Assembly (NCBI GenBank): GCA_005776585.1
Contig: SXOX01000263.1
Location: 1 to 49,082, forward strand
Source of the DNA: Pseudomonadota bacterium
GTDB taxonomy: Bacteria; Myxococcota_A; UBA9042; GCA-2863065
DNA: 49,082 nt
Direction of reading: 5' to 3'
In this document: piece after piece, positions 17,385 to 27,081 of the stretch
Layout of the letters: each line of letters begins with the position of its first letter
Position numbering within the stretch: the stretch's first letter is position 1
The notes under the pieces: generated by a model
Seen by the model: the letters and a program-made list of their open reading frames with translations, nothing else
What the model was told of the DNA's origin: nothing
Databases searched by the model: none
Program-made: the position numbers and the translations under genes

Positions 17385-20300
17385 GTTCTACGATACCAGA
17401 AGCCGAGGTGCTTGAAGCGGTACTCGTCGATGGAGAACCACGGTCCATCCGCGCGGGTCAGATTGAAGTACTTCTGCCCGGCGGTGAGCGGGGAGTGGTC
17501 GATGAGTGTCTCGAACGCAGGCAAGTCCACGCGGTTCTTGCGACCGTCGATCACAGCACCCCACATCGGGAAGCCATCGCTCGACGACAAGCTCACCTGC
17601 ACGAAGTTCGCCGTGGCCCCTCCGTCGGCGTGCGACCACGCGAAGTGCGTCGGGTCCATCGCCGCGTTGGCGCGCGGGTTCTCTGGAAGCACGAACTGCA
17701 TCCACGGCCCGACGGGCAGCGCGTAGGAGCCCGCGCCCAAGAACGATTGGGCGCCGTCGAGCCACAGCGAGCGCACGTCGAGCGCCAAGCCGTGACCCGC
17801 GCCGAGGTCCAGCCACTCGCCTGCGGGCGTGCGTCTCAGGACGGTCCCGGCGCTCCCGCCGACGAGCCAGCCGCCCTCGGGTGCGGCGACGATGGCCAAC
17901 AGGTCGCGCGGGAGGACCTGCTCGACACGCCACGGCTGGCTGCCATCGACGCTGCCGAACGCGACGACTCCGCGCGTGCCGACGGCCACGATGTCGTTGC
18001 CAACCACGCGCACGGCGTTCAGCGTGACCGTCGGTTCGACGACCTGCTTGGCCACGAAGCCCTGGCCGCGATCGATGACGATCTTGCCGGTCTCGCCCAC
18101 GGCGACCACGACGCCCTCGGCGCTCACGTGGACGCCGCGCAGCCCCTTCGAGTGCACGAGCGACACCGCGGTCCAGGTCCCGCCATTGCGCCGTACGAGG
18201 CCACCATCCCCGACCGCCACGTCACCCCACACGGCACGTAGCGTCGAAGGCGGCGCGCCGACCACGGCCTCAGGGGTCCAGGTCACGCCGTTGAACCGGA
18301 GGATCGTGTGGTTGGCGCCGACGGCCACGACATCCGCTGCCCCGCTGCCCCAGAGCCCGTACAGGTCCTGATCGGTGAACTTCGACTGCACCGACCAGCC
18401 AAGCTTGCCCTTGTGCACGAGCCGTCCGTGCGGACCAACGGCGAACACGTCGTCGCTCGCGGAGCCCCAGAGCGCGTGCAGATCCCCGAGCATCCCGGAG
18501 CCCGGCGGCGCGACGCCCGCGTCGTTGATGGTCAGGAGCGGCTCGCCATCGACGGCGCGAAGCTCGTCGATGAGGAAGTTGGCCGAAGGATAGAGGCTCG
18601 CTTGCGGTGTCGTGAGCGACGTGTTGACCGTCGCGTAGAACGTGAGGTAGGCGTCCTTGCCAAACGGAGCGAGCGTGGACGGATAGCCCGCGAAGTGCAC
18701 GACGTCGCCCTCCTTCGTCGTGGGCGTGGCGTTCATCGGGAGCCAGCCCTCGGCTCCGAGGTCGATGCCTGCCTGGAAGGTCGGCGCCGACGCCGGGCTC
18801 GTCGGGGATAGACCCTTCGGCGTATCGAACACGCGCGCCCGCAGCGTGCGATCGAGCGGGATGTCGAGGACGACCTCGACGTCGGTGATCGTCCCGTAGA
18901 GCGGTACGTGCACGTGCGGCGTGAGGCCCATGGCCACGGGAATGAGCTGGCCGGTCGTGGGTTGCACGTAGCTCGCGATGCAGTAGACGGTGACGTCACC
19001 GATCCGTGATTGGAGCGCAAACGCGGAGCTGCCGGCCTTGGTCGTGGCGTCCGGGCCCGGTGTGGGTGCGTAGCCGAAGAAGTTCGTGGTGCTCACCCCG
19101 CAGGTCGCCGAGGTCGGACCCGGGACCGGGATGCACTTCGGTCCGTCGCCCACGTTCGCGCAGCCGAAGCCCGTGGCGCAGTCCGCGTCGGCGACACAGG
19201 CCTTCAGGCAGTACGAGCCACCGTCTTTCATCGGGAGGCACGCGAGGCCCGCGGGGCAGCCGGAGGCCGTCGTGCAGCTCGTGCACTGGACGCCGTCCGG
19301 AGAGCCCGCCATCGCGCAGGTCGGCGGCGGCGGGATGGCGTACTTCCCAAGACCGGCGACGTGGCCAGCGATGGTCCCCGTGAGGTCATTGGTGTCCACG
19401 AAGTTCGGCGCGCCCGGCGTACCCGGTGGCCCGTCGAAGCCGGGAGGGGCCTGCTCTCGGATGAACATGGTCAGATTGCGGCCATTGGTGCCGGCAATCG
19501 TGAACGCCGAGAAGCCGGGCTTGGACACGCTCACCTGTTGGGCGCCGAAGACGTCGTGCGCGCTGATGACGCACTGCCCGCGGTCGTCGGTCGTGCAGCG
19601 GTGCGCCTCCGGCATGACCCCTCCGTTCAGCACGACCACCGCGCCGGGCAAGCGCTTGCCGTCGTCGCCCCGAAAGATCGAGACGTTGACCGTGCGCTCG
19701 ATCGGACCTCCGTAGACGGCGCGCTTCTTGTCCGCCGGGTCGACGTACTGAAACGCACCACCCAGCGACGACGACGCCCCGCCGAGCGTGACCGCGACGT
19801 CGGCGGCTCCCGCGTTTCCCCGAGGGACCCGGAGCCACGCCGTGGTCTCGGACGCGCGCACGACGTCGGTCGCTTCGGTCGTCGTCTCCCCGTGAGTGAA
19901 GCGCGCGACGAGCGTCGCCGGGAGGCCCGCACCGATGAGTCGCACGAGCGCGCCGCCGGACTGAGAGCCCGAGTCCGGGTCGAGCGCCCAAACGACTGGC
20001 GCGGGCGGGACGCACGTGTAGGCCTGAGGGACGACGAGGGTCCGGTCCGCGGTCGACAGCACGAGGTCGATGGGTCCCGGCGAGCAGGCTGGCGCGGTGA
20101 ACGTGGCTCCGGAGGCGGACGCCGAGAGCGCGGTGACCGGGAGCCCGCCGGCGGTGAGCGTGAGGCCCGGGGCGCCGAGGCCCGCACCCGTCACGGTGAC
20201 CGAGACGCCGCCCGCGGTCGGGACCGTGGTTGGAGCGACCTGCGTGACCTCGAAGGCGGCCAAGTACGTGTAGCCGCCAGCGAGCGTGGCCTTGCTCCCG

Positions 20301-21556
20301 CCCTGCACCACCGTGACGTCCGCGGCGCCCTCCGCTCCCGGCGGAACGAGCACGGTCAGCACCGAGGCATCGACGGTCGGAGAGACGGACGTCGAGGCCA
20401 CGTCGTCGAAGAGGACCGAGGTCGCGACCCCCGCCGCCAAGCCGCTCACGACCACCGAGACCATGGCGCCGCCGCTAGCGGAGCCCGACGGCGGCGCGAC
20501 GTGACGCACGGCCAGCCCCGGCATCGGGGCGACGTAGGCGAAGGCCTTCTCCGCTACCGCCGACCCGTCCGCTGACGCGATCACGATATCGACCGGTCCC
20601 GCCGCGCCGCCGGGCGTCACCAGCGTGAGCAGCGTCCCTTGGGCGTCGACGCTGGCGACCGTCGCGGTCTTACCGCCGACCGCGGCCTTGAGGTCGCTCG
20701 TCGACGTCGGGAAGCCCGAGCCGCTGACCTCGACGACCGTGCCCCCGACCGTTGGGCCGTGGATGGGCCACACCTTCTTGATACGCGGCGCCGCGACGTA
20801 GCGGTAGCCTTTGGGCAGCGTCGCGGCCGGCTGGCCCGCCACGACGACGCGCACGTCCACGAGACCGCGGGCCCCCGGCGGCGTGCGACAGTGCAGCTTC
20901 AGGCTGGACTCGAAGGCAACGATCGGCGCGGCACGGTCCCCGAAGAGCACTACGGAATCTGGCGTGAAGCCGTGCCCGCCGATGGAGACCTCCGCGCCGC
21001 CGAGGGCTGGCCCCTCGTTGGGCGTGATGGCGCTGACCTCGACGGTGTCGAAGAACCGAAACGCGGCCTTCATGACCGCGGTCTTGCCATCCGGGTTGAC
21101 CACGCGGACGTCCACGGTACCGACGTCATGCAGCGGTGTCGTCACGTTGAGCCACTCCGACGAGACCGGGAAGTGGTCGGCGGCCTTGACGTCGCCAAAG
21201 TAGACCTCCGTCCCGGCCGTAAAGCGCGCTCCGTGCAGCGACACGACGCCTCCGCCCGAGGCGAGGCCCGATGTGGGCTCCAGAGACAAGAGCTCAGGCG
21301 ATAGCGACGGATCGGGGGGCGGTGCGTCCGGCGTGGGCGTGGTCGTGTCCGCGCCGGGGCCGCTCGTTGTCGCCGGCAGCGGCGGATACCCGATGAGCTG
21401 CGGGACCGCTGCGGTGTCCGTACCGATGAAGCGCGCCGTGTCGGTCGACGCGACGGCCCCGCCATCGGTCTGGCCACAAGCGCTGACGAGCGCGGTCAGG
21501 GCCAACGCCACGAGACCACGCGTGCGGAGGGCAGTGACGACGATGCTGTCCTTCAT
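17354..21556 (-). CDS. 1400-aa lipoprotein with six IPT/TIG domains and propeller-like repeats
   Basis: ATG 21556 follows GGGAGA and begins a signal ending in VSAC; the frame continues to 21625 without a signal. About six IPT/TIG immunoglobulin-like domains fill residues 75-620 (phrases such as LEPTSGLASGGGVVSLHG and ITPNEGPALGGAEVSIGG). Next comes a carboxypeptidase-regulatory-like segment (VSIFRGDDGKRLPGAVVVLN), then Cys-rich stretches, a middle region similar to no family I can name, and near residues 1000-1260 repeats with LWGSxxDDVFAVG that look like beta-propeller blades. TIG domains usually mediate protein or sugar contacts. An adhesin or scaffold is inferred. The downstream lipoprotein begins inside its last codons. 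Confidence 0.82.
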   Translation of the reverse strand: MKDSIVVTALRTRGLVALALTALVSACGQTDGGAVASTDTARFIGTDTAAVPQLIGYPPLPATTSGPGADTTTPTPDAPPPDPSLSPELLSLEPTSGLASGGGVVSLHGARFTAGTEVYFGDVKAADHFPVSSEWLNVTTPLHDVGTVDVRVVNPDGKTAVMKAAFRFFDTVEVSAITPNEGPALGGAEVSIGGHGFTPDSVVLFGDRAAPIVAFESSLKLHCRTPPGARGLVDVRVVVAGQPAATLPKGYRYVAAPRIKKVWPIHGPTVGGTVVEVSGSGFPTSTSDLKAAVGGKTATVASVDAQGTLLTLVTPGGAAGPVDIVIASADGSAVAEKAFAYVAPMPGLAVRHVAPPSGSASGGAMVSVVVSGLAAGVATSVLFDDVASTSVSPTVDASVLTVLVPPGAEGAADVTVVQGGSKATLAGGYTYLAAFEVTQVAPTTVPTAGGVSVTVTGAGLGAPGLTLTAGGLPVTALSASASGATFTAPACSPGPIDLVLSTADRTLVVPQAYTCVPPAPVVWALDPDSGSQSGGALVRLIGAGLPATLVARFTHGETTTEATDVVRASETTAWLRVPRGNAGAADVAVTLGGASSSLGGAFQYVDPADKKRAVYGGPIERTVNVSIFRGDDGKRLPGAVVVLNGGVMPEAHRCTTDDRGQCVISAHDVFGAQQVSVSKPGFSAFTIAGTNGRNLTMFIREQAPPGFDGPPGTPGAPNFVDTNDLTGTIAGHVAGLGKYAIPPPPTCAMAGSPDGVQCTSCTTASGCPAGLACLPMKDGGSYCLKACVADADCATGFGCANVGDGPKCIPVPGPTSATCGVSTTNFFGYAPTPGPDATTKAGSSAFALQSRIGDVTVYCIASYVQPTTGQLIPVAMGLTPHVHVPLYGTITDVEVVLDIPLDRTLRARVFDTPKGLSPTSPASAPTFQAGIDLGAEGWLPMNATPTTKEGDVVHFAGYPSTLAPFGKDAYLTFYATVNTSLTTPQASLYPSANFLIDELRAVDGEPLLTINDAGVAPPGSGMLGDLHALWGSASDDVFAVGPHGRLVHKGKLGWSVQSKFTDQDLYGLWGSGAADVVAVGANHTILRFNGVTWTPEAVVGAPPSTLRAVWGDVAVGDGGLVRRNGGTWTAVSLVHSKGLRGVHVSAEGVVVAVGETGKIVIDRGQGFVAKQVVEPTVTLNAVRVVGNDIVAVGTRGVVAFGSVDGSQPWRVEQVLPRDLLAIVAAPEGGWLVGGSAGTVLRRTPAGEWLDLGAGHGLALDVRSLWLDGAQSFLGAGSYALPVGPWMQFVLPENPRANAAMDPTHFAWSHADGGATANFVQVSLSSSDGFPMWGAVIDGRKNRVDLPAFETLIDHSPLTAGQKYFNLTRADGPWFSIDEYRFKHLGFWYRRTWSTVYGSFY

Positions 21557-21681
21557 GCTCGCTCTCCCGTGTCCGCCAACCCGATTCCGCGCACCAACCC
21601 AGCCCAATCGTAGGGGGCCAGACACCGTGATTCAAGCGTCCGCCTTGGGTCCGCGGCACTTGGGCGGTATGCTCGGCGGCC

Positions 21682-24375
21682 GTGGCACGCGCCTTCGTCG
21701 TCGAGAATCCCCGTCCGCCTCACCTTGGGCTGGTGCTGTTGCGGGCATTCGCCTTCGCGCTGGTCGCGGCGGCGCACCTGCCACCGCTCGTGATCCTGGG
21801 CACCTACGTCAAGCTGGCGCGCGACCTGCCCGAGCTGCGGCCCATGGCGGAGTACTACGCGGAGCTCAAGGCCCCGTCGACGTTTCACGCGGCGGACGGC
21901 CAGGTCATCGGCGAGTTCTTCGAGGAGCGTCGTCTCTTCCTGCCGGTGGAGGACATGCCCATTCGGCTCGTACAGGCGTTTCTGGCCACGGAGGACGAGC
22001 GCCTCTTCGAGCACCAGGGCATCGACCCGCGCGGCGTGCTGCGCGCGCTGGTGACCAACGTGAGCGCCGGCCGCACGGTGCAGGGCGCCTCGACGCTCAC
22101 GCAGCAGCTCGCCAAGGCCATGCTCGGCGCGGAACGAACCTACAAACGCAAGGTGCGGGAGATGATCCTCGCTCGGCGTATGGAGGACGTGTACTCCAAA
22201 AGCGAGATTCTTACGCTGTACCTCAATCAAATCTACCTCGGCCACAACAGCTATGGCGTCCAGGCGGCCGCTCAGAACTACTTCCGCAAGAACGTCTCCG
22301 AGCTGTCGCTCGGCGAGATCGCGATCATGGCGGGCCTGCCGGCCAGCCCATCGAAAATCAACCCCGTGAAGAACCTCAAGAAGACCCTCGAGCGCCGCAA
22401 GCACGTGCTCACGAACATGGTGCGCGCGGGCTTCCTGACCGCGGACGCGGCGGAGGCGGCGAAGGCGGAGGTCGTCCGCACGTTCCCGCTGCTCGACGAG
22501 TTCGGGGATCGCTCGCCGCTGGCGGCGGCCGATGCGCGCGCCGAGGTGGTCAAGCTGCTGGGCGACGCGGCGGCGGAGGACGACGCGTGGATGGGGCTCG
22601 GCCTGAAGGTCGAGACGACCATCGAGCTCGACCTCCAGCATGCCACCAACGGCGTGCTGAGCGAGGAGGTCGAGGCCGTCGACAAGAAGCAAGGGTGGCG
22701 CGGTCCCATCGGGCGCGTCTCCGCCGATCAGATCGAGGCGTGGCTGCGGCACAAGGACGGCTACGACCGATCGCGTGGCTTGGTTACCGACGAAGGCCTC
22801 GCGGCCGGCGCCACGCTTCTCGGCGTCATCGACGAGGTGACCGAGGAGCAGGTGCAGCTCCGCCTGGGACCGAAGCAGCCGTACACGCTCGAACGCAAGC
22901 GGGATCTCGCGTGGGCCGGTCCCTACCGCGAGTATCCGCTGGTGACCTATGAGCTCCGCAAGCGTCCCAAGGGCGGCTATGACGTCACGAAGCTCGACCT
23001 CTCCGGCAAGGCGCTCGCCGAGGCGCGCCCGCTGGCGTTCGCGTCGCCGTATCTGCCGGCGGATCGGCGGGACGAGGAGGTCCACCCGGAGGAGCTGCGC
23101 GGGCGCGACCACGAGGACGTCATCGTCGTCAAGAAGCGCGACGAGTCCGTCAAGGTGTCGTGGAAGCCCGTCCTAGAGGACTGTACGACGGCATTCGAGC
23201 GCGGCGACGTGGTCATGCTCCGCGTGGGCAGCGACGGCGCCTCGGTCGCGTTGGTGCAGCCTCCCGCGGTTCAGGGCGCGGTGCTCACCTGGAATCCGTG
23301 GACCGGCTACGTTCGCGCGATGGTCGGCGGCACGGACTTCGACGCCTCGCAGGTCAACCGCACGCGATCGCTGCGGCAGACCGGCTCGACGATGAAGCCC
23401 ATCTACTACGCGCTGGCGTACGACCTCGGCATGCCGCCGAGCACGCCGATCTCGGACGCCCCCTACGTCGAGGGTGGCTTCAAGAGCACGGGTGGTTCGA
23501 GTGACACCACGCCGCTGCTGGCGTTTCTGGGCCTGGCCAAGAGTCGAAATACAGTCAGTCTGCGTATTCATGAATACGTTATGAACCACCTCAAGGACAA
23601 GGCGCAGCTCGATTCCTGGCGCACAGCGCTGGGGCTCGGTCGACCGCTCGAAGGTCATCGCGCGGAGATCCTCGGCGGTGACCAGAGCATGTGGGACATG
23701 AGCACGGCTTACGCGCGCTTTGTGACCGGTGGCCTGGAGGCGACGCCCGTGCTGGTCAGGCGCGTGACTGACCGCACGGGGAAGGTGTGGCTCGATCGGT
23801 CGCACCCGAGCGATCCGATGCTCGACGTCCGCGACACGGTCGCGGCGATGTATCGCGTACTGTACGAGCGGCGGGCGCGCGTGGTGCATGAGTCGACGGC
23901 CTACGTCATGAAGCAGAACCTCCGTGCGGTCATCACCAAAGGCACCTCTCACCGGGCGATGAAGATGGGGCGGATGGCGGGCGGCAAGACGGGGACGCTG
24001 CCCTTCGACGTCTGGTTCAATGGCTTTACGGGTCACGATATGACAGCGACCTGGATTGGCCAGGACCGGCGCGAGCGGATCCTCGGCAAGTCCAAGCAGA
24101 AGGCCGAGGTGATGGGTGGCGGGCCACCGCTGTCCATCTTCATGAAGGCGGCCAACCTCGCGGCCGGGGGGCGGCCCGACGTGGACTTCCTCAAGCCAGC
24201 GCCGCCGACCGTCGAGATGGTCACCGTTGACCTCGATACCGGTGCCCGCGTAGAAGGAGCCGCCAAGGGCGAAGCGGTCGCGGCGATCCCCCATCGCCGG
24301 TGCTGCATCCCCACGTACGTCAAGCGGGGCGAGGGTTCGACGGACGACATCCATCATGCTGAGCACGACTTCTAG
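21682..24375 (+). CDS. Class A penicillin-binding protein (PBP1A family)
   Basis: A bifunctional peptidoglycan synthase of 897 residues, anchored by a hydrophobic segment near residues 18-42. The GT51 glycosyltransferase has ATEDERLFEHQGID (catalytic Glu104), QGASTLTQQLAK (134-145) and the YLNQIYLG region. The transpeptidase has its nucleophile in GSTMKP (Ser569, Lys572), the SxN motif S621-R-N623 and KTGT at 769-772, so all key residues are present. The start is GTG, 125 bp from the divergent TIG gene. An AT-rich stretch of codons with a 16-bp palindrome lies just after the SxN motif. It heads a tight cluster with the Nudix and lipoprotein genes. Confidence 0.94.
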   Translation: MARAFVVENPRPPHLGLVLLRAFAFALVAAAHLPPLVILGTYVKLARDLPELRPMAEYYAELKAPSTFHAADGQVIGEFFEERRLFLPVEDMPIRLVQAFLATEDERLFEHQGIDPRGVLRALVTNVSAGRTVQGASTLTQQLAKAMLGAERTYKRKVREMILARRMEDVYSKSEILTLYLNQIYLGHNSYGVQAAAQNYFRKNVSELSLGEIAIMAGLPASPSKINPVKNLKKTLERRKHVLTNMVRAGFLTADAAEAAKAEVVRTFPLLDEFGDRSPLAAADARAEVVKLLGDAAAEDDAWMGLGLKVETTIELDLQHATNGVLSEEVEAVDKKQGWRGPIGRVSADQIEAWLRHKDGYDRSRGLVTDEGLAAGATLLGVIDEVTEEQVQLRLGPKQPYTLERKRDLAWAGPYREYPLVTYELRKRPKGGYDVTKLDLSGKALAEARPLAFASPYLPADRRDEEVHPEELRGRDHEDVIVVKKRDESVKVSWKPVLEDCTTAFERGDVVMLRVGSDGASVALVQPPAVQGAVLTWNPWTGYVRAMVGGTDFDASQVNRTRSLRQTGSTMKPIYYALAYDLGMPPSTPISDAPYVEGGFKSTGGSSDTTPLLAFLGLAKSRNTVSLRIHEYVMNHLKDKAQLDSWRTALGLGRPLEGHRAEILGGDQSMWDMSTAYARFVTGGLEATPVLVRRVTDRTGKVWLDRSHPSDPMLDVRDTVAAMYRVLYERRARVVHESTAYVMKQNLRAVITKGTSHRAMKMGRMAGGKTGTLPFDVWFNGFTGHDMTATWIGQDRRERILGKSKQKAEVMGGGPPLSIFMKAANLAAGGRPDVDFLKPAPPTVEMVTVDLDTGARVEGAAKGEAVAAIPHRRCCIPTYVKRGEGSTDDIHHAEHDF
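23563..23578. repeat. 16-bp perfect palindrome inside the PBP gene
   Basis: CGTATTCATGAATACG is its own reverse complement and sits in a run of codons with A or T in the third position, unlike its surroundings. It could be a binding site or merely a relic; nothing else indicates a role. Confidence 0.6.
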
Positions 24376-24381
24376 TCACCG

Positions 24382-25008
24382 ATGACGGATCCCCGGCAAG
24401 ACGCTGAGAGCCGGTACGCGATCGGCCGCATCGCCGAGCGCCTGTCTCGCCATGCGCCGCGGCCACGTGACGGGGCCGAACCGGACCGCTTTGCCTCGGT
24501 CGCCATCATCTTGCGCGAGGTCATCGGCGCGGGGCCCGAGGTGCTCGTCATTCGTCGCAGCGAGCATCCGACCGATCCGTGGTCGGGCCACATGGCGCTG
24601 CCGGGCGGTCGCAAGGATCCGCGCGACGCCTCGACTCGACATGCCGCGGAGCGCGAGGTCATGGAGGAGGTCGGCCTCGACCTCGCTGCGACCGGGCACC
24701 TGCTCGGGCGCCTCGACGACGTCGCCGCCGTGGCCCGCGGGCAGCGCCTGGGGCTGACCATTGCGCCCTTCGTCTACGCGATCGCGGCCGATCGCGCCGT
24801 CGCACTGACGCTGAACCACGAGGTGCAAGAGGCGCTGTGGGTCCCCTTCAGCGACCTCGCGGGTCCGGACCATCGCAGTACGCGGACGTACCCGATGGGA
24901 GGCGGCCAGGTGGAGCTGCCCTGCTGGCGCTGGAACGACCGCGTCATCTGGGGCCTGACCTACAACATGCTCAGTACCCTGATTCAGCTGGTGGAGTCCG
25001 AGCCATGA
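24382..25008 (+). CDS. Nudix hydrolase, NudL/CoA-diphosphatase-like
   Basis: A 208-residue hydrolase of nucleoside diphosphates linked to another moiety. The Nudix box lies at residues 75-99 (GGRKDPRDASTRHAA then EREVMEEVG); its spacing, one residue longer than the standard box and with Asp instead of the first Glu, matches the CoA-pyrophosphatase (NudL/YeaB) branch. The preceding VLVIRRSEHPTDPWSGHMALP also fits that branch. The substrate is inferred, not proven. It begins 6 bp after the PBP gene, and its TGA overlaps the next ATG in ATGA, so the three genes are likely one operon. Confidence 0.85.
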   Translation: MTDPRQDAESRYAIGRIAERLSRHAPRPRDGAEPDRFASVAIILREVIGAGPEVLVIRRSEHPTDPWSGHMALPGGRKDPRDASTRHAAEREVMEEVGLDLAATGHLLGRLDDVAAVARGQRLGLTIAPFVYAIAADRAVALTLNHEVQEALWVPFSDLAGPDHRSTRTYPMGGGQVELPCWRWNDRVIWGLTYNMLSTLIQLVESEP

Positions 25009-25430
25009 CCGTGACGTGCTGGCGCGCCGGCGCCCTTGGCCTGCTGGTGTTCACCCTCGGCGTCACGGCGGGATGCCGGCGCAAGGGCGCCGCCAAGACC
25101 GCCGCACCTCTCGAGTATCGCGAGGCAAAGGATCCCGCCGAGCAGCGGAGCGTCGAGGCGGTGTGTCAGGCCGCTGCGGAGGTCGCCGACACGCCCGGCA
25201 TCGAGGATCGCATGGGGCGCATCATGGAGTTGGCGGCCGCGACGGTGCCGAGCCCGGAGTTCCTCGAGGGCCTCGCGGCCATGGGCGGCCGCGAGCGACA
25301 CCAGCTCATGCAGAAGCTCGTGACGAAGTACGGACTCGACGCGACGTGTCAGAAGGGCCTGGCCGGCTTCGATCGACGCGACGGTCCCGAAGAGCCGCCG
25401 CCACCCGCCTCTGACTCGCCAGCGAAGTAG
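25005..25430 (+). CDS. Small lipoprotein of unknown function
   Basis: A 141-residue protein starting at the ATGA overlap with the Nudix gene. The signal LLVFTLGVTAGC is a good lipobox with Cys24. The mature part is mostly helical and charged, has two further cysteines (in EAVCQAAAEV and DATCQKGL) that may pair, and ends in a Pro-rich tail. I recognise no family. Coupling to a class A PBP and a Nudix gene suggests an envelope role, but that is only context. Confidence 0.75.
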   Translation: MTVTCWRAGALGLLVFTLGVTAGCRRKGAAKTAAPLEYREAKDPAEQRSVEAVCQAAAEVADTPGIEDRMGRIMELAAATVPSPEFLEGLAAMGGRERHQLMQKLVTKYGLDATCQKGLAGFDRRDGPEEPPPPASDSPAK

Positions 25431-25443
25431 GCGGGGGCCACGC

Positions 25444-25465
25444 GACCGCCGCCGCGCCGGTGGTC
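25444..25465. terminator. Weak bidirectional hairpin between convergent genes
   Basis: Arms 25444-25451 and 25458-25465 can form an 8-bp stem with one G-U pair and a 6-nt loop. It lies between the lipoprotein stop and the methylase stop and overlaps the latter. There is no T-tract. Confidence 0.3.
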
Positions 25466-27065
25466 AGGGTCGATCGAGCAGACCGCGCATGGCGAGGTCG
25501 AGCCCGTAGAGCGCCTCGACACGAGAATCCAGCGCGGCCTCGAGCGCAGCCTGCTGCGCGGCCTCCGCCGTGATCCGGGCATCGACGAGCCGAACGATGT
25601 CAGCGTGCAACGCGCAGTCGCGCGGGTCGCTGAAGTCGATGCGCCGAATCGGCAGCGGCGCCAGGCTCGTCGCGTAGAGCTCATAGACGTTGCCGCGCAG
25701 CTTGGCGTGGTGCCGATGCCGAAAGTCGAGGAGGCGCGAGTTCAACAGCGCCAGGACGTAGCGCAGGTCCTCGGGCTGGCCGCGGTCGTAGAGGACCGTC
25801 GTGTCGGTGAGCCCGAGGAAGCGCGCGGTGGGATCGAGCCCCGCGCGCAGCCGCGCTCCCAGATACGGCACGAACAGACGTGGCCGGTCGATGTGCGCCA
25901 CGCCCAGCGGCCACGTGAACTGCCACCACGCGCAGTTGCCCCGCTGGCACGCGGCGCGCGCGCTGAGCTCGGCCTGGTAGGTGCCCAGTCGGGCACGCGT
26001 TGGCTTCGGGAGCGCCTCGATCGACGCGACGCGGTTGGTGAGCAGCAGCCGCTCGTCTCGCTCGCGGAGTACGAAGGGCGTGATGTCGGAGTTCCGCACG
26101 CGAAAGAACACCGTCCCGGCGGGCGCGCCCTCGAGCTCCGCCGGATCGGTGATGACGAAGGCGTCGTTGTGCCCGGTCTGCATCCCCTGATGCAGCGTCA
26201 GCACCTCCTTCAGCGGGGAGCCCATGGCGTCCACGTGCGCGATCAGCGCGGCGATAGGGCCCGTGCGCGGCGCATGCAGAGACCAGTCCCCGGTGGCCAG
26301 CCCCTCGCGGCTGCGTGTGACGGTGTGTTCGCCGTGGGAGACGAGGAACGGCGCTTCGTCCGCAGTCCGGCCCGCGCGCAGGTGCAGGATGGCCGTACCG
26401 ACCTCGGCGCCCTCGAAGACGCGCTCCCGCCCGAAGTCGCGCACGCGCAGAAGCTCCGCCGCGGTCGCGAGGTGTGCTCTCAGTCGGCGCGCCTTCGCCG
26501 CCTCGAGGAGCGTGCGCGAGATGATGGCGAGCACGTGTCCGCCGGGAGCTCCGCTCTCGCGGTCCGAGCCCGCGAGCTCGATCGCGAGCGCCAAGAAGTA
26601 GTGCTGGAGGTCGGCCTTGTCCTCGTGGACGGCCGGGAAGCGCGCCGCGAGTCGAACGCGCTCGCTGCGCGGCAGGAGATCGACCGCGGCCCAGGGCGGG
26701 TTCATCAGGACGAGGTCGAAGGTGCGACCCCATGGCCGGCTGGTGGCGTCCGCGGTCAGGATCCGGTCGCCCAGCGCCTCGGTTGCCAAGCAGAGGCGCT
26801 GCGCCAGGCGCTCACGGCAGCGCGCGACGCAGGCCGGATCCGTATCGGAGCCGTGGAGGTTCTCGGCAAGCGTGGCGCGAGTGAGCGCGTCGTCCGAGGT
26901 CGCGAGACACCGCTCGACCCACGCGAGCAGCAGGTTCCCGTCGCCGCAGGCCGGGTCGATGATGGTCGCCGAGGCGGCCCAGTGCGACGGCGCGAGCTGG
27001 ACCAACTCTGCCGCCAATGGCGCCGGCGTGGGCACCTGCGTGCGGAGCTTTCGTTGTTGGGCCAT
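25464..27065 (-). CDS. TaqI/Eco57I-like N6-adenine DNA methyltransferase, no partner nuclease
   Basis: A 533-residue enzyme with the S-adenosylmethionine motif DPACGDGNLL (residues 37-46) and the catalytic NPPW (122-125) of gamma-class N6-adenine methylases. The C-terminal half, with LRYVLALLNSRLLDF and NVYELYATSLAPLPI, resembles the target-recognition domain of TaqI-like and type IIG enzymes. No endonuclease domain precedes the methylase and no restriction gene lies nearby, so it is probably an orphan or regulatory methylase. ATG 27065 lies 16 bp after the acyltransferase stop; an earlier ATG at 27122 would overlap that gene by 41 bp and add an unconserved leader. Its recognition sequence is unknown. 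Confidence 0.85.
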   Translation of the reverse strand: MAQQRKLRTQVPTPAPLAAELVQLAPSHWAASATIIDPACGDGNLLLAWVERCLATSDDALTRATLAENLHGSDTDPACVARCRERLAQRLCLATEALGDRILTADATSRPWGRTFDLVLMNPPWAAVDLLPRSERVRLAARFPAVHEDKADLQHYFLALAIELAGSDRESGAPGGHVLAIISRTLLEAAKARRLRAHLATAAELLRVRDFGRERVFEGAEVGTAILHLRAGRTADEAPFLVSHGEHTVTRSREGLATGDWSLHAPRTGPIAALIAHVDAMGSPLKEVLTLHQGMQTGHNDAFVITDPAELEGAPAGTVFFRVRNSDITPFVLRERDERLLLTNRVASIEALPKPTRARLGTYQAELSARAACQRGNCAWWQFTWPLGVAHIDRPRLFVPYLGARLRAGLDPTARFLGLTDTTVLYDRGQPEDLRYVLALLNSRLLDFRHRHHAKLRGNVYELYATSLAPLPIRRIDFSDPRDCALHADIVRLVDARITAEAAQQAALEAALDSRVEALYGLDLAMRGLLDRP

Positions 27066-27081
27066 CGGCGACGCTCGCCGG

